Assembly (NCBI GenBank): GCA_947494095.1
Contig: CANLTI010000011.1
Location: 21,883-85,882, forward strand
Source: an uncultured Pseudomonadales bacterium
Lineage (GTDB): Bacteria > Pseudomonadota > Gammaproteobacteria > Pseudomonadales > Cellvibrionaceae
Reading direction: 5' to 3'
Length of the DNA: 64,000 bases
Of the stretch, positions 43,228 through 51,767 are shown one piece after another (within the stretch, counting starts at the first letter, position 1; the number at the start of each line of letters is the position of its first letter). Position numbers and translations under genes: made by a program. A model generated the notes under the pieces. The model made no database searches. It had not been told where the DNA came from and worked only from the letters and a program-made list of their open reading frames with translations.

Positions 43228-45992
43228 TAATGCGCTTCATCCCAGTTATCACCCATACCCGCTTCAACTAACAAGGGTACATCGAGTGTCATTGCCTGGC
43301 CCATTAAATCGCACACATCGGCTTTGAATGTTTCTACCGCATCTTCTTTAACTTCAAAAACCAACTCATCGTGTACTTGCATAATCATTTTGGCAGGTTG
43401 GTTGGTTTCGGCCAGCCAATTATTCACTGTAATCATGGCAATTTTGATAATATCGGCGGCGGTGCCCTGCATGGGCGCGTTAATGGCGGTGCGCTGTGCC
43501 GCTTGACGGCGCATGCCGTTGCGATCGTTAATTTCGGGTAAATATAAGCGCCGGCCACCAAGAGTTTGTACGTAGCCTTTTTCGGCAGCATCAACACGGG
43601 TATTGTCCATATAATTTTTAACACCTGGGTAACGCTCAAAATACAAATCAATATACTTTTGAGCTTCGGCGCGGCCAATATGCAATTGCTTGGCTAAACC
43701 AAAGGCGCTCATACCGTAAATTAAACCAAAGTTAATCGCTTTAGCGCTGCGGCGCTGCTCGGGTTGCACATCGCCTAAAGCCACACCAAACACTTCTGCC
43801 GCTGTTGCACTATGCACATCTTTACCATCATTAAAGGCGGCCAGTAATGTTTTATCGCCCGATAAGTGCGCCATAATACGCAGCTCAATTTGTGAGTAAT
43901 CGGCAGCCACTATTTTATAACCTGCCGGTGCGATAAACGCCTTACGAATACGCCGGCCTTCGGTATTTTTAATGGGAATGTTTTGTAAATTAGGGTTGTT
44001 AGAGCTTAAGCGCCCTGTTGCGGTTACCGCTTGATGGTAAGAGGTATGCACACGGCCTGTTGCTGGCGCAATCATTTGCGGGAGTTTATCGGTATAGGTT
44101 GATTTAAGCTTGGCTAACCCGCGGTGCTCTAAAATAAGCTTGGGTAATGGGTAATCAAGCGCTAGCTCTTGTAGTACTTCTTCGGCGGTTGACGGCGCGC
44201 CGCCTTTGGTTTTTTTAAGTACTGGCAAACCTAATTCATTAAAAAATATTTCGCCTAATTGCTTGGGGCTAGCCAAATTAAATTCGCGGCCGGCTAAATT
44301 AAAGGCTTCTTTTTGTAGCTCGGCTAAACGCTGTGTGAGCTCTTGGCTATGAATATTCAGCACGTTAGCATCGAGCAATACACCATTGCGCTCTATACTG
44401 TGTAATACATTGACAAGTGGCATTTCGATGTTATTAAACACCGATAACAGCTCGGGCTGCGCCTCTAATTTAGACCATAAAGCCAAATGTAAGCGCAAGG
44501 TAATATCGGCATCTTCGGCGGCATAGGGCGCGGCTTTTTCTAACTCAATTTGGTTAAAGGTAAGTTGCTTAGCGCCTTTGCCTGCAATGTCTTCAAAGCT
44601 GATATTAGCATGGCCCAAGTGCGCTAGCGCCAAGGTGTCCATATCATGGCGGCCTAGCGAGTTAGTGACATAACTTTCGAGCATGGTGTCGTATTTAAAC
44701 GCTTTAAAATCAATACCGTGGTTGCTTAATACATTGGCATCGTATTTTAAATTTTGCCCCACAATGGGTGTATTGGCATCTTCGAGTAGTGGTTTTAATT
44801 GTGCGAGCACCCAATCACGCGTTAATTGTGCAGGCGCACCTAAATAGTCATGACCAAAAGGCACATAAGCAGCGCTACCAGGCTCTACCGCAAACGAGAC
44901 ACCCACCACTTGCGCTTGCATATAATCTAAGCTGGTGGTTTCGGTATCAAAGGCGAATAGCTTGGCTGTTTTCAATTTTTGAAGCCACGTATTAAAAGAG
45001 GCCTCATCAAGTATGGTGTCGTAATGCGTTGGCATGTCCTCAGCTAACACCTCAGATAATGCTTCATCAGCACCTTGAGGTGCAGTACTCGCTTCGGACT
45101 TTGGCGCTTTTGATGGGGTACCTGCCGCCTTTACCCAGCTTTTGAATTCGAACTCGGTAAAAAAGGTATTGAGTGTATCCTCATCGGGCGCCGTATTGGT
45201 AAGTTCATCTAATGTAAAATCAAGTTCAACATCTAGCTTAATGGTAGCGAGCAAATAAGACAGCTCGGCTTGCTCTTTATTAGCTTCAAGCTTTTTGGCC
45301 ATAGTTTTAGCACCGCGAAAGCTGAGTGTTGCTACCTCGTCTAGGCGCTGATAAATCTCTTTAATGCTGCCTAAGCCTTGCAATAAACCCAGTGCTGTTT
45401 TTTCGCCCACCCCAGGCACCCCCGGAATGTTATCGACTTTATCACCCATTAACGCTAAAAAGTCGATGATCAACTCAGGTGGAATACCGAACTTTTCTTT
45501 TACGCCTTCGACATCCATTTTGGTGTCTGTCATTGTATTAACAAGCGTCACATGCTGATTAACCAGCTGCGCCATGTCTTTATCGCCAGTTGATATTACA
45601 AGGTCACGTGATTGCTCGGTAGCGATACGGCCTAAGGTGCCGATAACATCATCGGCTTCTACACCCTCAATACACACAAGCGGGAGGCCCATGGCGCGAA
45701 TAATGTCGTGAATGGGCTGAATTTGACTGCGCAAATCATCGGGCATGGGCGGGCGATTGGCTTTATATTCGCTGTAAATATCATCTCTAAAGGTTTTGCC
45801 TTTTGCATCAAATATCACCACAACGGTACTTTGTGGATAGTCTTTGATGAGGCGGCGCATCATATTGATGACACCCTTTATAGCCCCTGTTGGCTGACCT
45901 TTAGAGTTATTGAGCGGTGGCAGTGCATGGTAGGCGCGAAACAAATAAGAGGAACCATCAACAAGCACCAAAGGCGCGGCAGCAGCAGTCAT
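43227..45992 (-). CDS. polA: DNA polymerase I
   Basis: 921 codons. Repair polymerase that also processes Okazaki fragments. Three domains: 5' nuclease (about 1-290, LVDGSSYLFRAYHALPPL at the start and GDKVDNIPGVPGVGEKTA with the HhH), 3'-5' exonuclease (about 325-515, FAFDTETTSLDY with the metal-binding Asp and Glu), and the polymerase (about 516-921, with TATGRLSSNNPNLQNIPIK, VAADYSQIELRIMAHLSGD and QVHDELVFEV). All catalytic residues visible are intact. It is read alone; a MITE abuts its stop codon. Confidence 0.98.
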   Translation of the reverse strand: MTAAAAPLVLVDGSSYLFRAYHALPPLNNSKGQPTGAIKGVINMMRRLIKDYPQSTVVVIFDAKGKTFRDDIYSEYKANRPPMPDDLRSQIQPIHDIIRAMGLPLVCIEGVEADDVIGTLGRIATEQSRDLVISTGDKDMAQLVNQHVTLVNTMTDTKMDVEGVKEKFGIPPELIIDFLALMGDKVDNIPGVPGVGEKTALGLLQGLGSIKEIYQRLDEVATLSFRGAKTMAKKLEANKEQAELSYLLATIKLDVELDFTLDELTNTAPDEDTLNTFFTEFEFKSWVKAAGTPSKAPKSEASTAPQGADEALSEVLAEDMPTHYDTILDEASFNTWLQKLKTAKLFAFDTETTSLDYMQAQVVGVSFAVEPGSAAYVPFGHDYLGAPAQLTRDWVLAQLKPLLEDANTPIVGQNLKYDANVLSNHGIDFKAFKYDTMLESYVTNSLGRHDMDTLALAHLGHANISFEDIAGKGAKQLTFNQIELEKAAPYAAEDADITLRLHLALWSKLEAQPELLSVFNNIEMPLVNVLHSIERNGVLLDANVLNIHSQELTQRLAELQKEAFNLAGREFNLASPKQLGEIFFNELGLPVLKKTKGGAPSTAEEVLQELALDYPLPKLILEHRGLAKLKSTYTDKLPQMIAPATGRVHTSYHQAVTATGRLSSNNPNLQNIPIKNTEGRRIRKAFIAPAGYKIVAADYSQIELRIMAHLSGDKTLLAAFNDGKDVHSATAAEVFGVALGDVQPEQRRSAKAINFGLIYGMSAFGLAKQLHIGRAEAQKYIDLYFERYPGVKNYMDNTRVDAAEKGYVQTLGGRRLYLPEINDRNGMRRQAAQRTAINAPMQGTAADIIKIAMITVNNWLAETNQPAKMIMQVHDELVFEVKEDAVETFKADVCDLMGQAMTLDVPLLVEAGMGDNWDEAH

Positions 45993-46166
45993 AATAAAAC
46001 CTAGTTATAAAATAAGGGCAAAGAGGCCATACAGGCCTTGGAATAAGGCAATATTACCTCATAAGACGAGCACTTGCCGCTCTATGCCCTGCACTTGCCT
46101 GTGAAAATATTGCGCTGGCCTGTTAAAATACGGCGCTTGAATTTTACCCATTGCCGCAGGCCCATT

Positions 46167-46355
46167 ATGAATCGCCGTAAAAAAGTGAATCAAATCCTTA
46201 AAAAACGCGCAAAAAAGCAAACCATTAGCCAGCTTCCCAAGCAAAAATCGGGCTACATAGCCAAAGCCGATAGAGTACCCAGCGCTGAGCAGGGTGATGC
46301 AAGCGATAGCAATACCCTTCATACCGGCACCCGCGATGAAAACACTAACGTTTAA
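46167..46355 (+). CDS. small basic protein, DUF2986-like
   Basis: 62 codons. MNRRKKVNQILKKRAKKQT is a strongly basic helix resembling DUF2986 proteins (MNRRKKINQILKKKAKK in relatives), followed by KSGYIAKADRV. The chosen ATG has GCAGG upstream and begins the recognisable part; an open frame extends further upstream without similarity. Function unknown; nucleic-acid binding is plausible from the charge. Confidence 0.7.
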   Translation: MNRRKKVNQILKKRAKKQTISQLPKQKSGYIAKADRVPSAEQGDASDSNTLHTGTRDENTNV

Positions 46356-46387
46356 TCGCTATTGATGACTCTTAATTGACTATGGCG

Positions 46388-46462
46388 TGACTATGGCCAG
46401 TACTCTGACCAGTACTATGACCAGTACTATGACCAACACCCTGACCAGCACTCTGGCAGTAC
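46388..46462. repeat. short tandem repeats, about 12 bp
   Basis: Imperfect units of ACTATGACCAGT / ACTCTGACCAGT recur about six times between the DUF2986 gene and the acetyltransferase gene. No coding role is seen. Confidence 0.65.
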
Positions 46463-46473
46463 CATAAGCCACA

Positions 46474-46956
46474 CTATAATAGTGGCTTCTCCCAAAATAA
46501 CGCTTTGCCTAGTGTAGGGTCTAGCTCATAACTTTGAAAACCAAAATTAGCGTAGGCTTGCTTGGCCAGTGTATTACCCTCCAACACCTCTAGGGTTATT
46601 TTGCAGCATCCGCGCTCAACGGCTAGCTGCTCCACAAACTTAAACATATGACGGCTCACACCCTGCCCTCTAAAGGAAGCAAGTACTGTTATGTCATGAA
46701 TATTCAATAGTGGCTTGCACTTGAAGGTACTAAACCCTTCAAAAACATTCATTAACCCTGCAGGCTTGTCATCAACAAAAGCCAACACCGTCAACGCATG
46801 AGGCCGCTTGGCTAACTGCGGCGCTAGGTTATTCAATACCGACTCAGGCAGCGCTGCACCACCTCCCATAGGGTCTTTGGCATACTCATTCAGCAAGTAA
46901 CCCATGGCACTTGCGTGTTGAGCGTTGGTGTAGTCGGCCTGGATAATATTGATCAT
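46474..46956 (-). CDS. GNAT-family N-acetyltransferase
   Basis: 160 codons. The GNAT core is visible: LTVLAFVDDKPAGLMNVFEG (beta 2-3), the acetyl-CoA site ITVLASFRGQGVSRHMFKFV (about 90-109, with R-G-Q-G-V), then CCKITLEVLEGNTLAKQAYANFGFQSYEL (about 117-145). It transfers an acetyl group from acetyl-CoA to an unknown amine. It starts at the ATG after GATCAAT; no operon partner is seen. Confidence 0.88.
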   Translation of the reverse strand: MINIIQADYTNAQHASAMGYLLNEYAKDPMGGGAALPESVLNNLAPQLAKRPHALTVLAFVDDKPAGLMNVFEGFSTFKCKPLLNIHDITVLASFRGQGVSRHMFKFVEQLAVERGCCKITLEVLEGNTLAKQAYANFGFQSYELDPTLGKALFWEKPLL

Positions 46957-47127
46957 GCTGTACTCGCTTAAACATTAGATTGTAATATTCAACCTAATGA
47001 AATTAAACCGCGAGTGCAAGCTAAAACACCCTTTTATCACAACCCCAAAAACGTCTTAAGTATTCATCTCACAACTCATAAAAAGCGTAATACCGAGGAG
47101 TGCAACATCAGCGCTGCCATGTAACAG

Positions 47128-47466
47128 TTATTTTAACCCGTCATAGAGGCGCTGTGTTTTTGCAGCCATAACTACATCGGCGTGGTGTATGTTTTGAATA
47201 TCGTGCGTCCACCACTGCACACACACTTTACCCCATGCCAGGGTAAGCGTGGGGTGATGCTGATACTGCTCAGCCAACGCGCCAACACGGTTAGTAAAAG
47301 CCAGTGCTTCGCTAAAATTTTTAAAGTCATACACTCGCTCAAGCTTTGGCACTTTACCCTCTATGCATTGCCAGTGGGGTAGCGCTGCCAGCGCTTGCCT
47401 CAGCTCGGACGGCGTTAAGGCTTGCCCGTTTTTACCACACGGTAAGCAATGCTGGTCTGCTAACGT
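47128..47466 (-). CDS. phhB: pterin-4a-carbinolamine dehydratase
   Basis: 112 codons from MTLADQHCL. It dehydrates 4a-hydroxytetrahydropterin and so recycles the cofactor of phenylalanine hydroxylase. Signature: LAALPHWQCIEGKVPKLERVY and AEQYQHHPTLTLAWGKVCVQWWTHD (about 70-94), with the His-His-Pro active-site motif, ending in ADVVMAAKTQRLYDG. No phhA is visible here. Alternative longer starts reach 47526 but would overlap the leader of the divergent FKBP gene. Confidence 0.9.
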   Translation of the reverse strand, partial: TLADQHCLPCGKNGQALTPSELRQALAALPHWQCIEGKVPKLERVYDFKNFSEALAFTNRVGALAEQYQHHPTLTLAWGKVCVQWWTHDIQNIHHADVVMAAKTQRLYDGLK

Positions 47467-47539
47467 CATGCGCTTGTTCTCCACTTGGTGGCTGGGTTTG
47501 TTTATACTAGCTGCCCACTCTACCAATCAAAGTCATACT

Positions 47540-48061
47540 ATGGCCACTCATCAATATTTACTTATGCTCTTTGGGTTAATGGTTTTAACCGGCTGCGTCA
47601 GCCAACCTATTGCTAGCTCAGCACAACACAGTCAAGATGCCAAGGCCAACCTCGCCTTTGCTGAGCAGTATTTGGCAGGTATAAAGCTGCAACCGGGTAT
47701 CCAGATAACCGATAGCGGCCTCGCTTACCGCGTATTAAAAACAGGCTATGGTTGCAAGCCTACTGCCGATAGCGATATTACTATCTATTACCAAGCACAG
47801 CTCGCCGACGGTATGAGAGTTGTTGATAGTAGCTACCAAAGAGGCAGGCCCGATACCTATCCGCTCAACAAGATGATTGCCGCTTGGCGCGAGGCTTTAC
47901 CGATGATGGCCGAAGGCAGTAGCTGGGAGCTGTATGTACCACCGCACTTAGCCTACGGCAGCCAAGGCGCAGGCCGTGGTATTCCACCAAACTCCGCTAT
48001 GGCTTTTAGAGTCGAGCTATTAAAAGCAGGCACCTGCGCCATGCAATTTAAACGCGGGTAA
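47540..48061 (+). CDS. FKBP-type peptidyl-prolyl isomerase, lipoprotein
   Basis: 173 codons from MATHQYLLML. The signal peptide ends in a lipobox (LTGC, Cys20), so it is probably anchored in a membrane of the envelope. The short N-terminal region precedes an FKBP domain (about 65-170): ITDSGLAYRVLKTGYGCKPT, TIYYQAQLADG, WREALPMMAEGSSWELYVPP, LAYGSQGAGRGIPPNSAMAF and RVELL. Some FKBP aromatic positions are altered (for example YYQAQL in place of the usual HY-GTL), so catalytic strength is uncertain. It is divergent from phhB. Confidence 0.88.
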   Translation: MATHQYLLMLFGLMVLTGCVSQPIASSAQHSQDAKANLAFAEQYLAGIKLQPGIQITDSGLAYRVLKTGYGCKPTADSDITIYYQAQLADGMRVVDSSYQRGRPDTYPLNKMIAAWREALPMMAEGSSWELYVPPHLAYGSQGAGRGIPPNSAMAFRVELLKAGTCAMQFKRG

Positions 48062-48090
48062 TCTGGAATTCATCGTAAATTCAGCTATAG

Positions 48091-48166
48091 CTTATATAAT
48101 ACTTAGCGGCTTATATAATACTTAGCCGCCCATCTCATACTAACAGGCTGATATAATACTTGGCGC
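48091..48166. repeat. three copies of a TATATAATACTT motif
   Basis: CTTATATAATACTTAGCGG, CTTATATAATACTTAGCCG and CTGATATAATACTTGGCGC occur at about 48091, 48110 and 48149. Each contains a perfect -10-like TATAAT. They lie between the FKBP gene and the cytochrome gene and may be promoter elements or simple duplications. Confidence 0.5.
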
Positions 48167-48307
48167 CGAAGGTCATCGATGCAGGGCTTTGGTTCGTAAA
48201 ATCACTTGATCGCCCAGCTGTTATATCACCTTGTCTTTTATGCCGCTGAGCAACCAACTGCCCAAGCTCTTGCACCTACTTTCTAATAGATTTAACAGGA
48301 ATTCAAT

Positions 48308-48628
48308 ATGAAGACAATTAATCACGCTATTATCGCAGCGACTTTAGCCGCCAGTGTATTTGCCACTCCCGCCATCGCCGGCGATATTGCCGCAGGCAAA
48401 GCAAAAGCCGCTGTATGCGCAGCTTGTCATGGCGCCGATGGTAAAGCCATAATCCCGACATACCCCAACCTTGCAGGCCAACACGAGGGGTATTTAAAGC
48501 TCGCACTTAAAGCGTATAAAAACGGCGAGCGCAAAGGTGGCCAAGCGGCTATTATGGCCGGCATGGCCATGCCATTATCAGATGCTGACATCGATAATCT
48601 TGCCGCTTACTTTGCCTCACTAAAGTAA
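48308..48628 (+). CDS. small monohaem cytochrome c
   Basis: 106 codons. A signal peptide (about 1-24, ending in PAIAGD) exports the protein to the periplasm. A single haem site CAACHG (about 38-43) is followed by a [21 protein letters not shown] segment and a distal Met ligand in [21 protein letters not shown], the class I (c4/c5-like half) pattern. It would shuttle electrons to a terminal oxidase or other periplasmic enzyme. AACAGGA lies upstream of the ATG. It is followed by a strong terminator. Confidence 0.92.
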   Translation: MKTINHAIIAATLAASVFATPAIAGDIAAGKAKAAVCAACHGADGKAIIPTYPNLAGQHEGYLKLALKAYKNGERKGGQAAIMAGMAMPLSDADIDNLAAYFASLK

Positions 48629-48652
48629 ACTTCGCGCGCTTATACGCGCAAT

Positions 48653-48690
48653 AAAAAAAGCCCAAGCATTCTTTTGCTTGGGCTTTTTTA
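48653..48690 (+). terminator. rho-independent terminator of the cytochrome c gene
   Basis: AAAAAAGCCCAAGCA and TGCTTGGGCTTTTTT form a 15-bp stem with a 6-nt loop, ending in a T-run, 25 bp after the stop. Confidence 0.92.
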
Positions 48691-48792
48691 TTTCCGCCAC
48701 AAAATATAAACCCGACACTCAACGCTAGATATCATTTGTGCTTATGCGTAGAATGCCGCGCTCTTTAAAATGCTTTAATAGGAGCGGTATAC

Positions 48793-50064
48793 ATGGAAAG
48801 GCAATTAATTTTTTTACGCACACTAATGAGTAGTGCAGTTTTGGCGGTCAGCCTGATTGGTTGCGGTAGTGGTGGCGATGGAGGTGATGACAGCAGTAAT
48901 AGCAAAACCAATGCCCCAAGTAAAATCACGATCACATCGTTAAGCGATCAAAAACGCCAATACAACGAAGGCGAGCGCGTCACATTTGACCTTAACACGC
49001 AAAACGCTGCTGCCAGTATCGTCACTTATGATTGGAAAGTGACTTTAAGCGGTCAAGGTAGTATCCAGTTTACTGGCCAAAGCTCTTCATCTATTAGCTT
49101 TACAGCCCCAGAAGTTGACCGCGATACTACGGTCTCGATTTCTGTAAAAATTGGCTTAGCTAACGGCACAATATTTGGCAATGATGAAGAAAGGACCTCG
49201 ATAAGTATTATCGACATTAATACGCCGATAATCACATTTGTCTCGGGTAATGCCTTTACGCTTGCATCAACGGCTGTTGATGCAATCGATTTAAGTAATA
49301 TAGGAACCGAAGGCACTTGGCTTGTCACCGAATATGCACAAGAGCAACTTACACTAGAAGACCTTGAAATCACCCGCGAAAGAGCTACGCGTAGCATTGC
49401 CTATACCCAACAAAACAGCAACGATGAAACAACTTTGCGCGAATGTACTAGCGATATAAGCTATCCATTGAGCAGCTTACTTGACGACCGCCTATTTACC
49501 CAACTACGCTGCCCCTCCGATGATATAGCTCTAAAATACTATCAAGACGGTAACAACATCATTGTCGAGCGCTACTGCGAGGGCACACTCAATAACGCCA
49601 CAAACTATCAATATATTAGCTCGGGCCATCGCAATGATCTCGGTCAATTGAATATTACTTTTGATAATTACGAGACGCTAGATCAAACCACGGATGTGTG
49701 CTTTAGTACAACCCGCATTATCGGTCATAAAGAAGGCTATAGTAATATTGAGTTATCCACTGTGACTATTGAAGCCCAATACCAACAAAAACCCTTCACA
49801 GCGGTATTATCAATGGATAGTCAGCTTGGCGGACGTGGAAACTATTTTCTTGATAGCATATTTAGTGAGTTCAATGCGCTCACATTAACCAATGATTTTT
49901 TACCCACTCTCAGCGGTCAAAAAATGAGTGCCGGGAGCATTCGTTTTGATAGTGCCGACCGAAAAGGTCAGCTAAAAGGTGAGTTTGATGCGACATTAAA
50001 AGATGAAGACAGTAACGACATTGACACAATCAACGGGACATTTACCTTTAATTTAGAGATGTAG
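48793..50064 (+). CDS. lipoprotein with a PKD/Ig-like domain, function unknown
   Basis: 423 codons. The signal peptide with lipobox LIGC (Cys24) is followed by a Gly/Asp/Ser spacer. Residues about 43-135 look like a PKD or Ig-like beta-sandwich (SDQKRQYNEGERVTFDLNTQ, VTYDWKVTLSGQGSIQFTG, TTVSISVKIG). The remaining about 290 residues are beta-rich, with several cysteines (…RECTSDISY…, QLRCPSDD, VERYCEGTL, TDVCFSTTR) likely to form disulfides. I recognise no family for the C-terminal part. AGGAG lies about 8 bp before the ATG. Probably surface-exposed. Confidence 0.7.
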   Translation: MERQLIFLRTLMSSAVLAVSLIGCGSGGDGGDDSSNSKTNAPSKITITSLSDQKRQYNEGERVTFDLNTQNAAASIVTYDWKVTLSGQGSIQFTGQSSSSISFTAPEVDRDTTVSISVKIGLANGTIFGNDEERTSISIIDINTPIITFVSGNAFTLASTAVDAIDLSNIGTEGTWLVTEYAQEQLTLEDLEITRERATRSIAYTQQNSNDETTLRECTSDISYPLSSLLDDRLFTQLRCPSDDIALKYYQDGNNIIVERYCEGTLNNATNYQYISSGHRNDLGQLNITFDNYETLDQTTDVCFSTTRIIGHKEGYSNIELSTVTIEAQYQQKPFTAVLSMDSQLGGRGNYFLDSIFSEFNALTLTNDFLPTLSGQKMSAGSIRFDSADRKGQLKGEFDATLKDEDSNDIDTINGTFTFNLEM

Positions 50065-50086
50065 TTGATCAAGCGCACCATCGATG

Positions 50087-50120
50087 AGCCCTGCCCTACC
50101 CGATTAGCCACGGCAGGGCT
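50087..50120. terminator. hairpin after the PKD-like lipoprotein gene
   Basis: AGCCCTGCC and GGCAGGGCT form a 9-bp GC-rich stem with a 16-nt loop, 23 bp after the stop. No T-run, so it is possible rather than certain as a terminator. Confidence 0.45.
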
Positions 50121-50276
50121 CTATCCGCACCCGCATAAAACAACTGCCCACGTGAGCCTCCCCGTCAATTGCCGCCTCGCACACACAAAATCAGGCCACT
50201 CGCAATCGCTAGAAATTATTACATCTATTACAATTTTTAACGGTTTTACACGTAAAGGCATGGCAAACTAAAGCTT

Positions 50277-51194
50277 ATGACTAGACCATACCGCCTTAAA
50301 CCTCCCATCACTCAGATGAAGCGCTTTTTTATACTCAGCTTTTTAGTATTAAGCCTCGCACTGTCAATGACGCTATTTAGCCTTAGCGCTCAGGCCGAAG
50401 AGCCTAGCTGCCAAGGTGATTGCGTACCCATCGGGAAATGGGACATCAGCGTGAGCTTTGGGCTCGGCATCAGAACCAACCCCGTCATCAAGCAAAAGGA
50501 TGAGCTATTTACCCTTGTACCCAAAATAAGCTACTACGGTAAACGATTTTTTTTCGAAGACTACGATATAGGCTACACCCTTATCGACCAACAGGCCCAC
50601 CAATTTAACGCGATACTAATATCCTCTGGGTTTGAGCAGGTTTTTTTTAATAACGGGAGTATTCGCAGTATCGAGCTTGATAGTCACCCTACACATTCGG
50701 AGACTCCAAGCACAGACCCCTCGACCACAGCCCCCTCAGCCACACCACTAAAACTCCATAAACGTCGCACTGCTGGGCTTTCGGGCTTGGAATACACGTA
50801 TATTCACCCTCGCTTTAATTGGCAAACACAAATTTTACAAGATGTTACTCATATTCATGACGGACACAAAATTCGTACCGACATGACAGTCCCTTGGGTT
50901 AGCCATAAAAACCGCTGGGCCTTGAGCGCTGGCGCCATTTGGCAAAGCCAGCAGCTCATTCAATATTATTATGGCGTAAACGACACAGAAGTTTACGACG
51001 CATCAAAAGCCTACCGTGCTAACGCAAGTACTGCTTTTTATATTAAAGCGCAGTGGGAGCGCCCACTCAGTAAGCATTGGGGGCTACGTGCATTGGCCAG
51101 CTATAAGTGGCTAGGCAGCAGTGTTACCCTTAGCCCTATTACGCAAGAAGACACCTTATTAACTACGTATATTGCGGGGGTGTATCATTTTTAG
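50277..51194 (+). CDS. MipA/OmpV-family outer-membrane protein
   Basis: 305 codons (Met14, MKRFFILSFL, is an alternative start at 50316). A signal peptide ends near SAQAEE. The mature part begins with WDISVSFGLGIRTNPVIKQK and LFTLVPKISYYGKRFFFEDYD, the usual start of MipA/OmpV barrels, and ends with the aromatic YIAGVYHF expected for an outer-membrane beta-barrel. A Thr/Pro-rich loop (about 140-155) is unusual. It is the first gene of a cluster with a DUF3019 protein, a response regulator and a histidine kinase, suggesting it is part of an envelope-stress response. Confidence 0.85.
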   Translation: MTRPYRLKPPITQMKRFFILSFLVLSLALSMTLFSLSAQAEEPSCQGDCVPIGKWDISVSFGLGIRTNPVIKQKDELFTLVPKISYYGKRFFFEDYDIGYTLIDQQAHQFNAILISSGFEQVFFNNGSIRSIELDSHPTHSETPSTDPSTTAPSATPLKLHKRRTAGLSGLEYTYIHPRFNWQTQILQDVTHIHDGHKIRTDMTVPWVSHKNRWALSAGAIWQSQQLIQYYYGVNDTEVYDASKAYRANASTAFYIKAQWERPLSKHWGLRALASYKWLGSSVTLSPITQEDTLLTTYIAGVYHF

Positions 51195-51693
51195 TCGTAT
51201 CTTCCGCTTTTATCGCGTGCAAGCTTTATCAAGCACCACCCCAATATCGGCCTTTATCGCAGCCTGCAGGGCAATCCTTTTTGGCGCGTCACCGTCAAGC
51301 GTCGTACTGTTAAGCGCCATACTGTTAAGTACAATACCTGTAAGCGCAACCGCTGAAAACAAAGCACTGCCGGCTATTGAGTTCACACTTAAGCCCAAGG
51401 TTTGCGTATTAAGTCGTCAAGAGGAAACTTGTTACGATGAAATTGATATTACTTGGCAATCGGGGACGGCATTAAATATTTGCCTGTATCAAAAAGAGCA
51501 AAAAAACCCTATTGCCTGCTGGCAAAACGCCCATTACGGTAGCCACAACATGGCTTTGAATACAGCGAAAAGTCTCGCGTTTTTATTGCGCGAAATGGAT
51601 AACAATCAATTGCTCGCCAGCAAAACCTTTGAGGTTATTCACGATCACACTCAGTATCGTAGAGCCCGCCGTAATGCTTGGGCATTTTTTTAA
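51172..51693 (+). CDS. DUF3019-domain secreted protein
   Basis: 173 codons. Its start overlaps the end of the MipA/OmpV gene by 23 bp, so translation is probably coupled; a later start is possible. A hydrophobic export segment (about 30-60, ending in VSATAEN) precedes a DUF3019 domain: IEFTLKPKVCVLSRQEETCYDEIDITW (about 70-96), ICLYQKEQKNPIACWQ with four conserved-looking cysteines, and the basic end HDHTQYRRARRNAWAFF. The function of DUF3019 is unknown; its gene often sits next to MipA/two-component genes, as here. Confidence 0.8.
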   Translation: MRGCIIFSRIFRFYRVQALSSTTPISAFIAACRAILFGASPSSVVLLSAILLSTIPVSATAENKALPAIEFTLKPKVCVLSRQEETCYDEIDITWQSGTALNICLYQKEQKNPIACWQNAHYGSHNMALNTAKSLAFLLREMDNNQLLASKTFEVIHDHTQYRRARRNAWAFF

Positions 51694-51725
51694 ACACATC
51701 AAAGGTGCTTTCTGATAGATATCTC

Positions 51726-51767
51726 ATGACAGGCACCCTATGACAGGCACCCTATGACAGACACTAT
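51726..51767 (+). repeat. 14-bp tandem repeat creating two coupled mini-ORFs
   Basis: ATGACAGGCACCCT is repeated twice (from 51726 and 51740), then a third, altered unit ATGACAGACACTAT provides the start codon of the response regulator at 51754. Each of the first two units is a five-codon frame MTGTL that stops in TGA overlapping the next ATG (ATGA). The arrangement could feed reinitiating ribosomes to the regulator. Confidence 0.8.

Noticed and set aside
46059..46322. 87-codon minus-strand frame opposite the DUF2986-like gene
   Set aside because: The plus-strand frame has the recognisable basic DUF2986-type sequence; the opposite frame is its shadow.
46388..46462. CRISPR-like array
   Set aside because: The repeats are about 12 bp, imperfect and adjacent, without spacers or cas genes. 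No CRISPR array was seen anywhere in the window.
50065..50271. 68-codon frame after the PKD-like lipoprotein gene
   Set aside because: It begins at a TTG directly after the previous stop, has no ribosome-binding site or protein-like composition, and contains a GC-rich hairpin.
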